64,000 bases of DNA, taken from assembly GCA_017307165.1 (NCBI GenBank), contig JAFKGK010000014.1, positions 1 to 64,000 of the forward strand, written 5' to 3'. A model generated the notes under the pieces. It was not told the origin of the DNA. It saw only the letters and a program-made list of their open reading frames with translations, and did no database searches. This DNA comes from Candidatus Melainabacteria bacterium (lineage in GTDB: Bacteria; Cyanobacteriota; Vampirovibrionia; Obscuribacterales; Obscuribacteraceae). A program made the position numbers and the translations under genes. Of this stretch, positions 35,076 through 44,250 are shown piece after piece; position 1 is the first letter of the stretch; every line of letters begins with the position of its first letter.

Positions 35076-35607
35076 TTTGCTTTAAGCGCTCCGCCACTTT
35101 CTTCACCAGGTGAGATAGGTCTTGCACTAGCAGTGGCAGCATATCTTTGAGCTTGGTGCTGAGATTTTCGGTCCAATCAACATTTTCAACCTCGACTCCA
35201 AAAAAAATGAGGTGTTCAGGCAGGGCTCCATACTGCTTTGCGATGCGTAATTCATCAGCCAGAGAAAAACCATGACACGAATTTAGATTTATGATCGCCT
35301 CTCTCTCCAACATCGCGTCTAAATCGATAATTGACACAGTGCCTGGAGCGGTGCCGTTCTGCGTCGAATCAATGATGATCGCGGCCTTATGTCCATACAA
35401 GCAATCTTTGAGAAATCCGGTATAAGGTCCCAAATCAAACCTGCAAACGTCAAGCAAAGCTGACTCCGGCAATGCATCGCACAAGCGAGCGGCGATACCG
35501 TCATCTTCTCTCAGGGAATTGCCGATAGTAATCAAGGCAAGTCTGGATGGCTGTGGCAGGCTATTGTGCAAGCACTGCGGATTGGTAGTGACTGTTGCGC
35601 TCTGCAT
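35068..35607 (-). CDS. Hydrogenase maturation endopeptidase (HycI/HoxW family)
   Basis: The frame is open to 35673, inside the preceding gene. The ATG at 35607 is favoured because it follows that gene's stop and has GGGTGA about five bases upstream. The 179-residue product has the nickel-sensing residues of the family: an acidic residue in GNSLREDDGI (about 29-38), an Asp in FDLGPYTGF and a His in CHGFSLADE. It should cut the large subunit after H430, releasing the ten-residue tail once Ni is bound. It lies upstream of hypA in the same operon. Confidence 0.85.
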   Translation of the reverse strand: MQSATVTTNPQCLHNSLPQPSRLALITIGNSLREDDGIAARLCDALPESALLDVCRFDLGPYTGFLKDCLYGHKAAIIIDSTQNGTAPGTVSIIDLDAMLEREAIINLNSCHGFSLADELRIAKQYGALPEHLIFFGVEVENVDWTENLSTKLKDMLPLLVQDLSHLVKKVAERLKQNA

Positions 35608-35612
35608 ATTTG

Positions 35613-36077
35613 TCACCCGGCTCGGGCCCCAGCATCCATGAGACATTTCAACCTGATTAACTCGACTGTGCATGGCGCGTGCTGTGCGAGGGATTGCGGT
35701 AGTCTTCCCAACAACCTATTTGGTGAATGCCCGTGCGCACCAAGAACCAATTTGTCGGCCATCCACTCGGTGGTGACCGCCAAAATCTCGCTTCGAGCAT
35801 TTCCATTTCTGATCTCCGTATGGACTGAACAATCCGGGATCTGCTCAGAGAGTTTTGCTCTGTATGTGCCTAGCTTTTCAGATGCTAGCTGTTGGCGATT
35901 ATCCGATATTTGCTTAAGCACGCTTTGCCAGTTATCGGAGCCCAGGTGCGCCCATGGCGAAGGCTCTATAACGGTTAGCAACTTGAAAGCAGTATCTTGA
36001 GGCCACTGGCGCTTGAGCACTGCCTCTACGACTTGATCGGCGTATTCGGATTGATCAAGTGCAATGATTACTTTCAT
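35613..36077 (-). CDS. Universal stress protein, degenerate ATP loop
   Basis: The 154-residue product has the UspA fold: MKVIIALDQSEYADQVVEAV at the start and LVLGAHGHS near the end. The usual nucleotide motif GxxG-9x-G(S/T) is incomplete: GAHG is present, but the second part reads GRLPQS instead of GS. It may therefore not bind ATP as its neighbour does. AGGA lies about eight bases before the ATG. It is the second gene of the hydrogenase operon. Usp proteins in such operons are linked to hypoxia and dormancy in other bacteria; here that is inferred. Confidence 0.85.
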   Translation of the reverse strand: MKVIIALDQSEYADQVVEAVLKRQWPQDTAFKLLTVIEPSPWAHLGSDNWQSVLKQISDNRQQLASEKLGTYRAKLSEQIPDCSVHTEIRNGNARSEILAVTTEWMADKLVLGAHGHSPNRLLGRLPQSLAQHAPCTVELIRLKCLMDAGARAG

Positions 36078-36081
36078 GGCT

Positions 36082-36591
36082 TTATTCCTGCTGTTGCTGG
36101 CCCGCTGCTACTACTCGTCTTTGCGTTTTCTCTTTACTATCCGGCACAGGCTGCTTTTGCCTGACAATCTCGACCGAGCACGGTGCATAATTTGCGACTT
36201 TTTCTGCCACACTGCCAAGCAAAAATCTGTCAAATCCTTTGCGACCGTGCGAACCGAGGACAATCAAGTCGGCATCCCACTCTTTAGCTACGCTAAGAAT
36301 GGAATCTACGACGCTACCTTTAATAACCAATCCCTTAACCTGACCCTGATCGACTGACTTTTCCAGTTGCGCCACCTTAGCATCCACCAACTTGCGGCAA
36401 TGTGCATCCATTTCCCTCTCCGCGTCGATCAGAGACGCCATGTAGGAGCCGGACAGTGCATATGCATAATGAACCGGCTCCAGGACAGTGATTACCCGAA
36501 GCTCTGTTCCTGCTGGCCAATTATGCGATGCAACCGCGTCAACCGCAGCTGACGAACAGGAGGAATCATCTATGGCAATGAGTACTTTCAT
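36082..36591 (-). CDS. Universal stress protein, ATP-binding type
   Basis: The frame is open to 36708, but the ATG at 36591 starts the conserved [10 protein letters not shown]. The 169-residue product has the intact nucleotide loop [15 protein letters not shown], so it probably binds ATP. The C-terminal tail is Gln-rich. It is the first gene of the minus-strand run that ends with the P-type ATPase, and promoter and operator sequences are expected in 36592-36837. Confidence 0.87.
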   Translation of the reverse strand: MKVLIAIDDSSCSSAAVDAVASHNWPAGTELRVITVLEPVHYAYALSGSYMASLIDAEREMDAHCRKLVDAKVAQLEKSVDQGQVKGLVIKGSVVDSILSVAKEWDADLIVLGSHGRKGFDRFLLGSVAEKVANYAPCSVEIVRQKQPVPDSKEKTQRRVVAAGQQQQE

Positions 36592-36669
36592 CTTTGTTGT
36601 TATCTTCCTGGCATTAGTTTGCACCAATACAATTATTTTCCTCAAACTACCTTTATGCGACATCGCCCC

Positions 36670-36764
36670 AAGGATGCATTTCAGATTGCCAAGATTATTC
36701 AGTCCCACGCCTGATAGAGATCCCCCGTTAGGGTGATTGCCAAGATCAGATCGAAAGCATCCTT
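36670..36764. promoter_or_regulatory. Candidate operator repeats upstream of the hydrogenase operon
   Basis: A 12-bp direct repeat GATTGCCAAGAT occurs at 36684-36695 and 36735-36746 (51 bp apart). It is bracketed by an inverted pair, AAGGATGC (36670-36677) and GCATCCTT (36757-36764). The block lies upstream of the first stress-protein gene, where a regulator would act. The intergenic region 36592-36837 holds nothing else I can support. Confidence 0.35.
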
Positions 36765-36837
36765 GAGGCTGGGACTTTTAAGCAGTGAGAAGAAGTAAAT
36801 TTTGGGGTCAAAACCAGCGTTAGCACAAGCCGTGCGG

Positions 36838-37440
36838 CTAGCCGTTATATTTGCGATGCACCTTATCAAAATACCCCGGCAGGGTCATGATCTCAAAAAT
36901 ATTGTTGTAAGTGCCACCAACAACAGCGCCTTTCTCCACGTATATCTCATAAAACCTGCCTCCTCGATCCCCGAGCAAGAGCCATGGACTGAGTATATTA
37001 GGGCTCATCAATTGATCGTAGGGCGGAGCCAAATATTTTTCACGATAATCTGCCGGCGGCTTTCCAGGGATTGGGCATTTATCCCCGATGTACACCTCAA
37101 CATCCTGCGGATACCTCGGATCCTGTGCCGTAGCAGCCGCTGTGGCGCAAGTCATATCGCGATATTTTAAAGATTGCCTACCCGCATCAGACAAAAAATC
37201 TAACCAGATATATCTCCTGGTGGTTATCAAAATCCAGTGCTGATCACTTCGAAAAGTGCCGTAGATTGGCACCTCATTGACGTCGAGCGATGCGCTGGCC
37301 AGCCATCTTTCCCGAATGTCCTCAGGAAATTTATCAAAGAGAAACGAATATTTTCGATAGCTGTCAAACTTTTCCGCATTACGCTGTGACAGCTTTAAGA
37401 AGGCGCCCAATTCCGTATCACTATAGTCTTCAATCGGCAC
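36838..37440 (-). CDS. Hypothetical protein downstream of a WG-repeat gene
   Basis: The 200-residue product begins at a GTG with GGAGG nine bases upstream and overlaps the WG-repeat gene by 11 bp. It has no signal peptide. A central stretch (WILITTRRYIWLDFL) suggests a PH-like or beta-sandwich strand pair, and the C-terminal part is aromatic-rich. I do not recognise the family. It is the last gene of a four-gene minus-strand operon starting at 42241. Confidence 0.5.
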   Translation of the reverse strand: MPIEDYSDTELGAFLKLSQRNAEKFDSYRKYSFLFDKFPEDIRERWLASASLDVNEVPIYGTFRSDQHWILITTRRYIWLDFLSDAGRQSLKYRDMTCATAAATAQDPRYPQDVEVYIGDKCPIPGKPPADYREKYLAPPYDQLMSPNILSPWLLLGDRGGRFYEIYVEKGAVVGGTYNNIFEIMTLPGYFDKVHRKYNG

Positions 37441-40192
37441 CCTTTTCTCCCTCCATCCAAATATCCATGGCTTTTACCGGCTCCACCCGCATCTTTACCC
37501 TTGCACGCCCCGTTGGGCCAAATTGGTGCGCAGCATCAAAGATTGGCGGGATCAACTCCACACCACTTTTATCGATATAACCAAATTTGATACCAGCCTG
37601 CACGATTGCCATGCCATTTTTGAAAGGCTGTATCGCATCATATTTTGGCTCTAAGATCATGCTGCCAGTGACATCGATCAGACCCCACTTTTTGCCGACT
37701 TTGACGCCAAGCCGATTATCGCTAAAAAGCCGAGTCGTTTCATCAAACTGTGGCTTGATTACCATTTTGCCAGATCTATCAATTACGCCCCACTTGTGAT
37801 TGATTTGGACAGGACACAATCCTCCGACAAAGGCCCCAACGCTTTCATATATGGGCTTTATGACAAATTTGCCATTTCTATCCATAAGGCCATGAGACAT
37901 CGCATTTTTGCCACTTCCGGTCGTGTCCATCAACCCCTCGGAGATTGGTCCCGCCCAAAAGTCACTATGATCCGGCGGAACAGGGGCCGACTTGCCAAAA
38001 ATATCTATCCCTTTTGCGACTCCATTTATCTCGACTTTTGCCACACCATCCCTAAAATCATTAGCGTCATCGTATCGAGCTGGTATCACCACCCTACCTG
38101 CACGATCGATATATCCATATTTTCCATCCTGCTTAAACTTTGCTCTATCGCAGCTAAATCTCTGCAATTGCTCATAAAAGCACCCTCCGATGGGCTTACC
38201 GGCGTGGTCTATGTATGCGCGCCGCCAATCATTTTGCACATAAGCAAGGCCATTTATAAAATGCCGCGCGCGACCAAACTGAGGCTCGATCACAAACTTG
38301 CCAGTCTTGTCGATGTATCCAAACAGCGCACCAATCCGCGCTGGTGCCAAACCTTCGGCAAAGTTGCGCACCGCATCAAAAATCATAGGGATAACTACAT
38401 TGCCTTTAGTATCGATAAAACCGTATTTGTGGTCCTTTCCGACTGCCGCGAGCCCCTCGTGAAAGGCTTCTGCCTCATCATACTGAGGGTCAATGGCCAC
38501 GTCACCTGCCTCATTCAGATAGCCATTCTTTCCCTTGGGCAATCTAAATACAGTCATCCCCTCTGATGTAGGCCCCAGAAACTGATATAGCGGTTTAAAA
38601 ATTGGCTTGCCGCCTTTGTCAATCTCGCCTACTAATGAGGGCGCAAATTCAGGACTACAATTTGCTATAGACTCATTGCCAATCTTTCTATCGAGATATT
38701 CGGCGTCTTCCGCTTTATCAAAATCGACTGGCCAAAAGTAATCATAAGGTTCGTCTTGCGCAGTTGGATATTCACAGCCTGAAGGCAGGGCCTCGGTAAG
38801 TGGCGGAGGGCCCAGCTTGATTATCTTGCCAGACTGATCGAGCAGGCACCATTTGCGCTGATCAAACGGCACATCTTCCATACACTGGTCTCTCAAGGCA
38901 GGAAATGCATCGGAATCAGGTTTGTTGATCAACGACCACTGATGTCTGATCATTTCTGTTGCCAGCGATATCTGATATGGCTCTCCCAGCAAGAGACCGC
39001 CCTCGTAAGTCCCATTCCTATAGACCCTACAGTGATAGGTCGGCTGGCCGGAGAGGCCGGCATCTTGCCAAAAAGCAATCATTTCTTTATGAAAGTAATC
39101 TGCGGGGTCAATAGCCACATCAAGCATAGCCATCAGCGATCTCTCGGGATTTTGTTCCCTCCACTTGAGCAACCACCCAACAGCACTTGCTGCGTGCTGC
39201 AGCTTTTCGTTTGCAGCGATAAATGCATTCCAATCGCGCATGTTCGCAGTGTTTCCACTGGCACCTGGCTTGCCGACCCTCCACCTGATACGATCTATCG
39301 TGCACGCAGGATCTTTTAATTTGACCTGGATCAGAGTCGTGTCATTTTGATTTATAGCATCTTCGACTGTCACAAATTTTGATGCATTTTGCCATCCTGC
39401 AATTTGCTTGACCATTTCCCGATCTTTAATGGATGGCCAATTTTGGTTTCGGACTTTTGCGCTATAACGATCAAAAAATTGGTCAAACCAATCGGCATGC
39501 TTGCCGCGCAGAAAGTCATTGTTACCTAGATCCGCAAGCATTTTCGGCAATTGAGGTGAGGCAGTTTGCCAAACTTTGGAGCCCACCTTTACGGTCCACG
39601 GCACCATGCCACCACCTTCATGCCTCGACTGCATCTCCACGGGCCGATCACCAGAGATGTACACATGCATGATGAAATACCCGGTATTGAAGGGATGGGA
39701 AATCGCTTCCGACGCGGCATGGGCCACGGTGTCATAATCCAAGAGCTTGCGCACAGCCGGGTCAAGCTGATCAAAATTTGGATGAGGATATTTCTGGGGA
39801 TCGATCGATGGGAGGGTATTTGACTTTAAAAACTCATCTACCTTCTTGCGGACTGATTGAGGGTTGATACCAAAAGGGGCTAGATCTACAGCCTGATTGG
39901 ACTCTGACTCAATGGCGTATTGCCTGACTTTCTCGACATATGATGCCGCAATGGACTCGCCGAGCGTATTTTTGTATTGATCCCCCTGGCGCATATATAT
40001 TTTGGAGTAAACGTTTACCGAGCCCTCGGGACTGCGAATCTCAACGTCTACGCACACATAATCCTGCACATTATGAGCCGCGGCTGAGCCGGGATGGCTT
40101 AGCGATGGCTCATTAGCCATGGCGGGCATTTGGGGGAAATATCCGGAGATGATGCAGGCGGTGGAGATGGCGGTGGCTATGGTTTTCTTCAT
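37430..40192 (-). CDS. Large exported WG-repeat protein (920 aa)
   Basis: A signal peptide is clear (MKKTIATAISTACIISGYF, cleavage near AMA-NE). The N-terminal half (about 40-500) is an unknown domain; around residues 300-400 it has TPR-like helices. From about 527 to 897 there are at least seven WG-type repeats, for example YGFIDTKGNVVIPMIFD, FGYIDKTGKFVIEPQF, YGYIDRAGRVVIPARYD, WGVIDRSGKMVIKPQFD. The last lies near IKFGYIDKSGVELIPPIFD. The ATG overlaps the acetyltransferase stop (ATGA). A surface or periplasmic binding role is likely; no catalytic motif is visible. Confidence 0.7.
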   Translation of the reverse strand: MKKTIATAISTACIISGYFPQMPAMANEPSLSHPGSAAAHNVQDYVCVDVEIRSPEGSVNVYSKIYMRQGDQYKNTLGESIAASYVEKVRQYAIESESNQAVDLAPFGINPQSVRKKVDEFLKSNTLPSIDPQKYPHPNFDQLDPAVRKLLDYDTVAHAASEAISHPFNTGYFIMHVYISGDRPVEMQSRHEGGGMVPWTVKVGSKVWQTASPQLPKMLADLGNNDFLRGKHADWFDQFFDRYSAKVRNQNWPSIKDREMVKQIAGWQNASKFVTVEDAINQNDTTLIQVKLKDPACTIDRIRWRVGKPGASGNTANMRDWNAFIAANEKLQHAASAVGWLLKWREQNPERSLMAMLDVAIDPADYFHKEMIAFWQDAGLSGQPTYHCRVYRNGTYEGGLLLGEPYQISLATEMIRHQWSLINKPDSDAFPALRDQCMEDVPFDQRKWCLLDQSGKIIKLGPPPLTEALPSGCEYPTAQDEPYDYFWPVDFDKAEDAEYLDRKIGNESIANCSPEFAPSLVGEIDKGGKPIFKPLYQFLGPTSEGMTVFRLPKGKNGYLNEAGDVAIDPQYDEAEAFHEGLAAVGKDHKYGFIDTKGNVVIPMIFDAVRNFAEGLAPARIGALFGYIDKTGKFVIEPQFGRARHFINGLAYVQNDWRRAYIDHAGKPIGGCFYEQLQRFSCDRAKFKQDGKYGYIDRAGRVVIPARYDDANDFRDGVAKVEINGVAKGIDIFGKSAPVPPDHSDFWAGPISEGLMDTTGSGKNAMSHGLMDRNGKFVIKPIYESVGAFVGGLCPVQINHKWGVIDRSGKMVIKPQFDETTRLFSDNRLGVKVGKKWGLIDVTGSMILEPKYDAIQPFKNGMAIVQAGIKFGYIDKSGVELIPPIFDAAHQFGPTGRARVKMRVEPVKAMDIWMEGEKGAD

Positions 40193-40656
40193 GGAATCGC
40201 CCGCCGCATAAACACCGTCGCCTGCGGGTTTTGGTTATATCGCTCGCACGTCTCATACCCCAGCCGCTCGTACAGCACGATCGCCGCCCGCAGATCGTCC
40301 TTGCTATCGAGATAGCACCACTTGTAACCGCGTTCAGTAGCATACGCATGCAGCGCAGCCATCAGCAATTGGCTGATCTGCCGCCCACGAAAGGCCGGCT
40401 TTACATACAGCCGCTTTACCTCGCACGCCCCATCGACCGCCACCAGCGGTAATGGCCGCAACGCCACGCACCCGACGACCTCACCGCCCACGCGCGCCAG
40501 CCAGATCCCCGAATCCTCCGCAAAATAATGCGCAAATGCCTCGGGCGTGTCGCGCACCATTACGCCGATGGCTTCGCAGTATTCGTCGATGATTTGCTGT
40601 GCAGCAGCACCGTCGGCGGCCTGCGCGCGGGAGATCTGGACTGCTTCAGATTGCAT
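40189..40656 (-). CDS. GNAT-family N-acetyltransferase
   Basis: The frame is open to 40674, but the ATG at 40656 overlaps the upstream stop by 11 bp and starts MQSEAVQISRAQAADGA. The 155-residue product has the GNAT core: GEVVGCVALRPL, then CEVKRLYVKPAFRGRQISQLL, where the R/Q-x-x-G-R/Q acetyl-CoA loop reads RGRQIS, and ends with ALYERLGYE-like YERLGYET. It acetylates an unknown small molecule or protein. It lies between a serine hydrolase and a WG-repeat gene. Confidence 0.85.
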   Translation of the reverse strand: MQSEAVQISRAQAADGAAAQQIIDEYCEAIGVMVRDTPEAFAHYFAEDSGIWLARVGGEVVGCVALRPLPLVAVDGACEVKRLYVKPAFRGRQISQLLMAALHAYATERGYKWCYLDSKDDLRAAIVLYERLGYETCERYNQNPQATVFMRRAIP

Positions 40657-42241
40657 CAAACCGCCCCTGCCCATCCTGATTAAAAGTATCGATCGTCAGA
40701 CTCTTAGCCTTGCCATTCGCACCCATGGTAAAGGTCACGCCATTATTACTCATTATATTTTCGCGCAGCATATCAAAGGTGAAAGAGTCGCGGTCATAGT
40801 GTTTGAGGGAGACGGTGACATCATTGCCCATGGTGGCAGAGAGGGTGCCACCATTTTCGGTGATTTTGATTTTGCCAAAATATTTATTGTCATACGTGCC
40901 GACATACGCGGCATTGCTCAGGGCGGCGACTGGCTTGGTGGGCGGCTTGCCAAAGCCACCGACATATTCGCCGAGCGTAGCCGGATCTGCAAAAATCTGC
41001 TTAAATAGCGTCGCCCAGTCCTGCGTGGGCTTGCCATAAATCGCGCTGTCGACAAAAATATTGGCGAGAGTTTCAGCTACGCCCTCGGGGGCGGAGTTGA
41101 CGAGGACACAGATGCCGAGTTTTTCGGCGGGCACCATTTTGACATTGGTGCCGGCTCCGAGTGCAAAAGCACCTGAGTGCCCCAACAACAGCCGCCCGTG
41201 CTTGTCATATGAAACGTTAAACCCGAGGCCATAAAACTCCGGCAAGCCATTAATGGGGCTCGAGCCGGTGACGATCTGGGGTTTGTGGGTTTCGGCGATG
41301 GCGTCGGTTGGGACGATCTGCTTACCATCAAAGCTGCCCTGCGCGATCTGCATGCGCATCCATTTGGCCATGTCGTTGACGCTGGAGCTGACGCCGCCAG
41401 CGGGCGATTGGCCGTCGGGCATACGTTGCACGCGGTGGGCCCATTTGCCGTCGAGGCGCATGTGTCCGGCGGCTTTGTTGGGCCGGGCGGCAAAGTCCGC
41501 ATATCGCGACGAAGTCGACTGCATGCCGAGGGGCTTGTAAAGCCATTCGTCGCTGAGGTCTTCCCAGGATTTGCCGACTTTTTTGGAGACGGCGACGGCG
41601 CCCTCGGTGATACCGTAATTGGTGTAGGCATACTTAGAGCGCATGCTGCTGGCGGGTTCGAGATACCGCAGTTGGTGCAGTACGTGGGCGCGGTCCCAGC
41701 CGAGGTCTTCGAGCAAGTCGCCGGCGTGGTCGGCCAGTCCGCTGCGGTGGGCGTAGAGGTCGCGCAAGGATAGATTGGCGGTGACCCAGGGTTCGGCAAG
41801 AGCAAAATCGGGGTCGAGGTCGGCGATTTTGGTGTCCCAGGTGCAGTATTTGTCGGCGACGGCTTTAGCGAGGATGGCCGAACCGACCGGCTTGGAGACG
41901 GATGCAAGCTGAAAAACTGTGTCGGCGTCGACATTTTCGACTTTGCCCACCTGGCGGAGGCCGTAGCCTTTGGCAAAAATCATTTTGTCATCAAATACGA
42001 CCGAGATCGCTAGGCCGGGCGCTGCGCCGTTGTCGATCTGCTTTTGGGCGAGGGAGTCGATCTCGTCGATGGCTTTTTGGACCTGGGCCAGAGTGATGGT
42101 TTGTTTTGCAAAATCGGGGTTGATGGCAAATTTGGTGCCGCCGAGATCGCTGCTCCAGGCGGGTTGGCAAACAGCGGCCGTACAAAGTGGTGCCAGCATC
42201 AAAGTGATGGCCGCAAATCGTTTTTTAAAATGTGCTTGCAA
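40646..42241 (-). CDS. Exported serine hydrolase, class C beta-lactamase-like
   Basis: The start is TTG with AAGGG about eight bases upstream. The 531-residue product has a signal peptide (about 1-30), the SxxK motif S114-V-S-K117, the YxN motif Y206-T-N208 and a late HSG motif (LLGHSGAFALG). A C-terminal beta-rich domain (about 430-520, YVGTYDNKYFGKIKI) is of the type often attached to these enzymes. The family includes beta-lactamases, D-aminopeptidases and esterases; resistance activity is not implied. It is the first gene of the operon running to 36838. Confidence 0.85.
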   Translation of the reverse strand: MQAHFKKRFAAITLMLAPLCTAAVCQPAWSSDLGGTKFAINPDFAKQTITLAQVQKAIDEIDSLAQKQIDNGAAPGLAISVVFDDKMIFAKGYGLRQVGKVENVDADTVFQLASVSKPVGSAILAKAVADKYCTWDTKIADLDPDFALAEPWVTANLSLRDLYAHRSGLADHAGDLLEDLGWDRAHVLHQLRYLEPASSMRSKYAYTNYGITEGAVAVSKKVGKSWEDLSDEWLYKPLGMQSTSSRYADFAARPNKAAGHMRLDGKWAHRVQRMPDGQSPAGGVSSSVNDMAKWMRMQIAQGSFDGKQIVPTDAIAETHKPQIVTGSSPINGLPEFYGLGFNVSYDKHGRLLLGHSGAFALGAGTNVKMVPAEKLGICVLVNSAPEGVAETLANIFVDSAIYGKPTQDWATLFKQIFADPATLGEYVGGFGKPPTKPVAALSNAAYVGTYDNKYFGKIKITENGGTLSATMGNDVTVSLKHYDRDSFTFDMLRENIMSNNGVTFTMGANGKAKSLTIDTFNQDGQGRFDAI

Positions 42242-42449
42242 AACAAAATCCCTTATCTAGACCCACGTTATGATACCTCATATAAATGGCACGTTTGCAG
42301 GGGCTTGGGGTCTGTTAGATTTTTGATGATTTTAGGGTGAAATGATCGCTGATGGATGCGAGGGTGTATGTGCATTTTGAGGCAAAGTGAAAAATGGGCA
42401 TTTTAGCTAAATTACCAACGCAAACCGATTTTTTACAACCGGAAACGTC

Positions 42450-42578
42450 CTATTGACGGCGAGCAAAAATGCTTTTGATTTCTAACTGCACCTCGAACCC
42501 CATGGTGCACAAGGCTTTATCGAGAGTTTGAAAATCAGAAATATTTCCCACATTGTGAATACGATTATCCAGAACCAT
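42450..42578 (-). CDS. Short ORF resembling the tail of an XRE-type HTH protein
   Basis: A 42-codon ORF reads NRIHNVGNISDFQTLDKALC followed by MGFEVQLEI, the spacing seen at the end of XRE-family regulators (a recognition helix, then a helix ending in LGxEVxL). There is no N-terminal half, so it is probably a relic. The rest of 42242-42606 holds nothing I can support. Confidence 0.25.
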   Translation of the reverse strand: MVLDNRIHNVGNISDFQTLDKALCTMGFEVQLEIKSIFARRQ

Positions 42579-42606
42579 TTCCCCAGAGTGATGGAAAAAT
42601 CACCAT

Positions 42607-43146
42607 CTAAAATCTAAAGTCGCGATTATTGGTGGTTGGGGTAGTGTTACTGTTGTCGACTTTTTCGGCTGAAGGTCTATTTGGTGCCTGACTGGCCACG
42701 TCTCGATTTGCATGATTTTGAGAAACGGGCGATTGAGTGGATTCTGGGGCACGATCGCGATCGCTGGGGGTAGTTTGAGTGGAGACGCTGTCGTTTTTGT
42801 CCGCGGAGGGTCTCTGCGCGAAATTGTCGGCCGATCGGGCATTGGAGGTGGGCCGCTCGGTCCGCGGGTCGGAGTTGGTGTCGGTGCCCTCTCTCGTTGA
42901 CGAGTTGGTATTTGAGGGCAGGTCAGATGTCTTGGCGGCTTTGGGGCTCGAGGTATCTGATGAGGTGGTAAAGTCGATAAAATCCTTGCTGATGGCGGCT
43001 TTGGGCAGATTGCTATCGGCCTGGCTCTCTTTGGCAGCGTTGTGTATGCGGTTAAAATTGTCGTCGGTCGGGAGGTCTCTACTAAAATTGGGCGCGGTCA
43101 CGTCCGAGGTGCTCTTTTGCTCGATGCGGTCGGTGTGCTTTTCCAC
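42607..43146 (-). CDS. Disordered Ser/Thr/Asn/Asp-rich protein (179 aa)
   Basis: The start is a GTG with GAGG eight bases upstream. The product is almost entirely polar and low-complexity, rich in S, T, N, D, P and A, with no hydrophobic core, signal peptide or cysteine. It is very likely intrinsically disordered. No family recognised. Codon use is even enough to support coding, but it could be non-functional. It lies between a long inverted repeat upstream and the short HTH-like relic downstream. Confidence 0.5.
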   Translation of the reverse strand: MEKHTDRIEQKSTSDVTAPNFSRDLPTDDNFNRIHNAAKESQADSNLPKAAISKDFIDFTTSSDTSSPKAAKTSDLPSNTNSSTREGTDTNSDPRTERPTSNARSADNFAQRPSADKNDSVSTQTTPSDRDRAPESTQSPVSQNHANRDVASQAPNRPSAEKVDNSNTTPTTNNRDFRF

Positions 43147-43388
43147 AATCAGTACCTCTGAAAAGTCGTTATTTTATATATGTACCCAGCTTTGAGTGGG
43201 ACACCTCGCCGTCGGGCTCTAACAAATTGGCATAGAAAGAAGAGCAGACTGTGGTCTTTCTCCTCAATACCTTACGGCCTACTGTGGTTGGAGCTGTTTG
43301 GGCCTATCTCTATAGCTTGTAGCTGCATAAGATTGCATTTGAGGCGCGTCAAAGGGTAGTGGCTACTCTAATTTGCTTATTAACTGCA

Positions 43389-43459
43389 GATGGATGCATT
43401 AGGGGTTGAGCGGCCCTTTGCGTAAGCACCGGGGCCGCGATCCCCTAATACATCCATCG
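43389..43459. repeat. Long imperfect inverted repeat
   Basis: Arms of about 28 bp (43389-43416 and 43431-43459) are complementary over GATGGATG, then ATTAGGGG, then GCGGCCC, with one mismatch and a small bulge. The loop is about 14 bases. It lies downstream of the minus-strand SDR gene but lacks a following T-run, so a rho-independent terminator is not certain. It could be a fold-back element. The remaining part of the 343-bp gap (43147-43488) holds no gene. Confidence 0.5.
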
Positions 43460-43488
43460 TCCAGATCTAATAGCTGTAGTCAAAGAAA

Positions 43489-44250
43489 CTACGACCCCAG
43501 TATCCCCCCATCCACAGCCACAATCTGCCCGGTCACATTACTTGCCCCATCCGACGTCAGCCACAGCACGCAGCTAGCGACCTCGGCACAGGTCCCGATG
43601 CGCCCCTGCGGCACCAACTGCTTTACCAGCCCTTCGATCTGCGGATTAGCCTGCGCAAAACTATCCCACATCTCAGTCCGGATCGGCCCCGGCGCCACCG
43701 CATTGATCCTCACATTTTCCTTGGCAAACTCCGTCGCCAAAGTCTTGGTCAACCCATTGACCGCATGCTTGCTGGCCACATAGCTCGCTGTCCCCGGAAA
43801 ACCCTTGGTCCCCGAAACCGAAGACACATTTACAATCGCCCCCGCCGTCTTTTGCGATAGCATCTGCCTGATCTCGCCCTGCATGCAAAGCCACAGCCCG
43901 CGCACGTTGGTGGCAAAGATATCGTCCAAAACCTGCACTTTTTGCTCGAGAAATGGCGTCATCTGCTCAGCGATCCCCGCATTATTGATGGCGATGTCGA
44001 TACGACCGTATTTTTTGACAGTGGCATCGATAGCCCTGGTGATATCATCGGCGATGCTCACGTCGGATTTAATAAATAACGCTTTTCCACCTGCAGCCTC
44101 CAATTTGGCTGCCACTCTCTCGCCCTCAGCCGCACGACGGCCCGTAAAAGCGACGCATGCTCCTCGTTGAGCATATTGATATGCGATTTCTTCTCCGATA
44201 CCAGATGTGGCACCAGTAATAAATACGACCTTGTCTGACAGATTTTCCAT
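43489..44250 (-). CDS. SDR-family oxidoreductase
   Basis: The ATG at 44250 is preferred over 44274 because AGGAGA lies about six bases upstream. The 253-residue product has the classical SDR set: TGATSGIG (12-19), NNAG (89-92), S143/S144, Y157 and K161, and the C-terminal VTGQIVAVDGG. It probably reduces or oxidises a small carbonyl/alcohol with NAD(P). The gene is divergent from an HxlR-family regulator, an arrangement common for redox or electrophile-responsive pairs, so the regulator probably controls it. Confidence 0.9.
   Translation of the reverse strand: MENLSDKVVFITGATSGIGEEIAYQYAQRGACVAFTGRRAAEGERVAAKLEAAGGKALFIKSDVSIADDITRAIDATVKKYGRIDIAINNAGIAEQMTPFLEQKVQVLDDIFATNVRGLWLCMQGEIRQMLSQKTAGAIVNVSSVSGTKGFPGTASYVASKHAVNGLTKTLATEFAKENVRINAVAPGPIRTEMWDSFAQANPQIEGLVKQLVPQGRIGTCAEVASCVLWLTSDGASNVTGQIVAVDGGILGS

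Noticed and set aside
41077-41976. 299-residue minus-strand ORF
   Set aside because: It is a Pro/Ser/Thr-rich shadow of the serine-hydrolase gene on the same strand in another frame.
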